A DNA stretch of 64,000 nucleotides. It comes from Sphaeramia orbicularis (Eukaryota; Chordata; Actinopteri; Kurtiformes; Apogonidae). Each line of letters opens with the position of its first letter. The stretch's first letter is position 1. A model generated the notes under the pieces. That model saw nothing but the letters and a program-made list of their open reading frames with translations. It was not told the origin of the DNA and searched no databases. Where the stretch lies: the NCBI RefSeq assembly GCF_902148855.1, contig NC_043969.1, positions 20,314,442 to 20,378,441 of the forward strand, read 5' to 3'. Position numbers and translations under genes: made by a program. Of the stretch, positions 61,101 to 64,000 are shown one piece after another.

Positions 61101-63790
61101 CTTTTAGCACTCCACACCATGACAAATCTATCATGCTGTCAGCAGTCAACTGTTACACCTTTTTGAAATCTATTTATTTCAAGAGTTTAGGAAGCTACCT
61201 GAAAAGCTTATCTCTGCATGTTTATTTTAGTGGCTGCCTTTTTTGATGCGCATTTTGTAAAGAAGGGGACATAGAGGGAGAAAGAGTGTATAAAAAAGTA
61301 ACGAGACAGTGAGATATAATGTTCTCTCTTTGATTCAATTCAGGGTCACACTGCAGAAGTCCTCTCTTTGTGCTTTGACACATTGGGAAATCAGCTCGTC
61401 ACTGGCTCTTTTGACCACACTGTTGCTATATGGGATGTTGCTTCCGGCAGGTCAGACTTTTAAATTTTTAATTCAATATATACATTTATTACTAGATGAA
61501 TGTATGTACGTAATGCAGTCAATTGGTGGCACAGTGTAAGTCCAGTATTCTGACTCTGATTTCTGTTGTTCTCAGGCGTATCCACACTCTGGTGGGTCAC
61601 AGTGGGGAAATCAGCAATGTTCAGTTTAACTGGGATTGTTCCCTCATAGTCACAGGCTCCATGGACAAAACCTGCAAGGTGAGCTGTCTCCAAATCAAAC
61701 ATGGAAGGAGATGATGAATGTTACATATTGGATCTTTTCAATTTAAGCACCTGTAATAAAATGATTAGTTTTTCAAAATAAAAATCATACGCATCTTTTT
61801 TCCAGTACATCTTACTGTGAGTTTGTTCTCTAAGTAGAAAATGAATAATACGAAGAGTAATTGAATGTAAATGTAGTTTTGACATTTTTATTCTATTACC
61901 ATTTTAAACTCTTACATAGACACAGCAAGTACTTGAGATAGTCCACTCCTTTATATCCACACCCCTCCATTCTCCACTCTCCATGCCTTCCCACCCCCTG
62001 TCTCTGAGGTCTCCTTCATTTAAAAGAGAAATTATTAAATCCTAATTCCTTAATTATGCCAAGATGAGTCATGCTCACAAGTAAGAATTATCCACCTCAC
62101 TGCATTCCTCTAGGGGAGATGGCAAAATAAAGCCACTTAAGACGGTTAACAGCGACATGTGAGCATATTTTATAAGACTTTATATGTTTACTCACATACA
62201 TGCATGTCCCAATTTTGGTGTTTATGGGAGTTTGCTCCCCAAGTATATGTACAATTAGGGAACTTGATGTTGTTTGTGTGTGTGTTTGCAGTTGTGGGAG
62301 GCAAGCAGTGGGAAGTGTGTTGCCACCCTCGGTGGACACAAAGAAGAAGTACTAGATGTGTGTTTTGATTTAACTGGTCAGATCATTGCTACTGCCTCTG
62401 CTGATGGTGAGACTACTAACTATGATCCTACTATAGTAGTACACTAGTATATGTAGCACGGCAGAAATCATAGGTTGTTTATTATTTTTGAAACAACACA
62501 TACATGTGTTGTTCAAATGTTGGCTTCTTTTGGCCTAATGATAACATATTAAGAATTTTGACAAGTAAATAATGACTGAGTGTATACTTTCCGTGTCTCT
62601 ACTAGGTACAGCTCAAGTGTTCAGTGCAACCACACATCAAAGTCTGTTGACCCTGAAGGGCCATGAGGGTGAGATCTCAAAGGTGAGTCACTGGACTCAA
62701 TGGCAGTGGCCTGTGGAAAGTTATAACACATCAAGTTACTTAGAAGTAAATAGCATGTGCTTGGCATTACAGTATTTTCAACTCTGAGCATTTACAGCAT
62801 GTGTCAGCTAGTGCATGTTTATTAGTTTTTACAATAAGGCTTGTAAAGACACACTTATAAGCCATCTGATGTGGCTACATGAGCAATAGGAAAATGAATA
62901 GATTTTTCATATACAGTATACTGTACTAACCATCAGCTCTCAAAACACTAAAATGAGGCCCATTGACTGTGCTAATGTTTTGCTTCCGCTCTTGTCCTCT
63001 TCCTTCAGTCTTCTGTCTCTATCAGCTTCTTCCCTTTCCTGTGAAGGGTTAGTCCTTTGTGCCCAGTTTGAGTTTTCATAAAACCATACTTTACTTTCAT
63101 GGCCATCCGGAGCCAGAGCCATTTAATCATCTCTTCTTTTACCTTACTGTGGGGATATAAAACCATTCAGGGAATGATAAACCTGGGAGCTCTAATGCAA
63201 TCAGCTTCAGCCGTGATTTTCATAATACTCTACTAGAAAAAGCTCTTCCCTATGTATCCTGCCTTTATCCTCTTTAAGTATTTAAAAGTAAAATGACCTC
63301 TGTGGAATAATGGTTCTAATGTGGTGAAATTGTTCTAAACTCACTCATCTCCCCCTCCCGTAGTCATTTCAACCACTCCTGGCATTATATCTTATTCAGC
63401 ACTTTATCTTCATCAGCCCCTCATGTAGAATAACTCTATGGACTTTACTCTGTTGGTAGGTGTCTTTTAGCCCCCAGGGCAACAGAGTCCTGACTGCCAG
63501 CTCAGACAAGACAGCTCGTCTATGGGATGTTCAGTCTGGAGTCTGTCTGCAAGTCCTGGAGGGGCACAGAGATGAGATCTTCTCCTGTGTCTTTAACTAT
63601 GAGGGGGACACCATAATTACAGGTACACACCACCCTCATCTGACAACATACAGTTAAAATGCATCTTTGAGCAGCAAATGAGCCCCTCCTCAGTCTGTTC
63701 CAGAGGTTTAATGGCACATTTGCAGCCACCTGTTCATGTTTGTGATCTTCTGCAGGAAGCAAGGATAACACATGCCGGATCTGGTCCTGA
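58180..63790 (+). CDS. daw1: Dynein assembly factor with WD repeats 1 (ODA16 orthologue)
   Basis: DAW1 is the orthologue of Chlamydomonas ODA16, an intraflagellar-transport adaptor that carries outer dynein arms into cilia. Thirteen exons join in frame: 58180-58219, 58395-58467, 59123-59267, 59801-59859, 59962-60084, 60197-60296, 60626-60733, 61344-61450, 61576-61678, 62292-62406, 62606-62682, 63460-63622, 63756-63790. The product is 415 residues, the human length. The N-terminus is [14 protein letters not shown]. An eight-repeat WD40 propeller follows, with recurring T-G-S-x-D-x-T-C-K/R-x-W and G-H-x-x-E-I motifs ([39 protein letters not shown]) up to D-N-T-C-R-I-W-S at the stop. An X-box-like site lies 42 bp before the start. 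The expected neighbour SLC19A3 is present. Confidence 0.96.
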
Positions 63791-64000
63791 CCATTCTGAT
63801 GACCCACTATGGACTCAGATGGACATCGACAGAAATATAACTTTGTGTTTCATGTTATGCATTGTATCCTTTTTTTAAAAATACTATTTTTTGTATGTTC
63901 CACCAATTACTGAATCTATTTCAAGCTTTACTGTACTTTCGACTGTTTAATTTACCACTAAGTTAACAGTTAACTTTTTTCCTCACTATGTCATTAGAAA
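63791..64000 (+). other. daw1: daw1 3' UTR, running to the window end
   Basis: AT-rich sequence after the daw1 stop codon. No canonical AATAAA is seen before the window ends, so the transcript end may lie outside. Confidence 0.5.

Noticed and set aside
1-64000. tRNA, rRNA, CRISPR or bacterial operon-like features
   Set aside because: No direct-repeat/spacer array, no tRNA box pairs and no rRNA-like blocks were seen. The gene structures are plainly eukaryotic.

Overview
This window is nuclear DNA of a ray-finned fish, probably a spiny-rayed (percomorph) teleost. It carries compact multi-exon vertebrate genes with canonical GT-AG introns, AT-rich introns and intergenic DNA, many small inverted-repeat DNA transposons, and a gene set matching human 2q36.3 (MRPL44, MFF, AGFG1, SLC19A3, DAW1). 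The fish affiliation is inferred from the protein divergence, the intron sizes and the MITE types. I assembled exon chains by hand from splice sites and reading phase. Every complete gene below gives a continuous frame from ATG to stop.

Layout from left to right: (1) about 1-8.1 kb is gene-poor. It holds one Myb/SANT-like coding fragment, two MITEs and a long A/AT/T palindrome. (2) 8.1-10.0 kb, minus strand: the first four coding exons of a megf6-like gene (signal peptide, EMI domain, first EGF). (3) 11-15.2 kb, plus: mff, the mitochondrial fission factor. (4) 16.3-18.26 kb, minus: dnaaf1, an axonemal dynein assembly factor, packed into two exons. (5) 18.5-20.25 kb, plus: mrpl44, head to head with dnaaf1 across 250 bp. 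(6) 21.5-43.7 kb, plus: agfg1 (ArfGAP with FG repeats), with an 8.2-kb first intron. (7) 44.6-48.6 and 50.1-54.7 kb, minus: two tandem slc19a3 thiamine-transporter paralogues whose intron positions disagree. (8) 54.7-58.1 kb: intergenic, with a GC-rich G21 tract and a 1.6-kb inverted-repeat transposon. (9) 58.18-63.79 kb, plus: daw1, a WD-repeat dynein assembly factor of 415 residues.

Functional themes: two factors for axonemal dynein assembly (dnaaf1, daw1) lie about 40 kb apart, and each has an RFX X-box-like motif just upstream of its start. Two mitochondrial genes (mff, mrpl44) flank dnaaf1. I found no tRNA, rRNA, CRISPR or prokaryote-type system. The most unusual signals are the reshuffled introns of the slc19a3 pair (including a GC-AG intron flanked by a short direct repeat), the nearly intronless dnaaf1, the X-boxes, several TTAA-flanked piggyBac-type MITE families, and an unclassified 1.63-kb element with 23-bp inverted termini.
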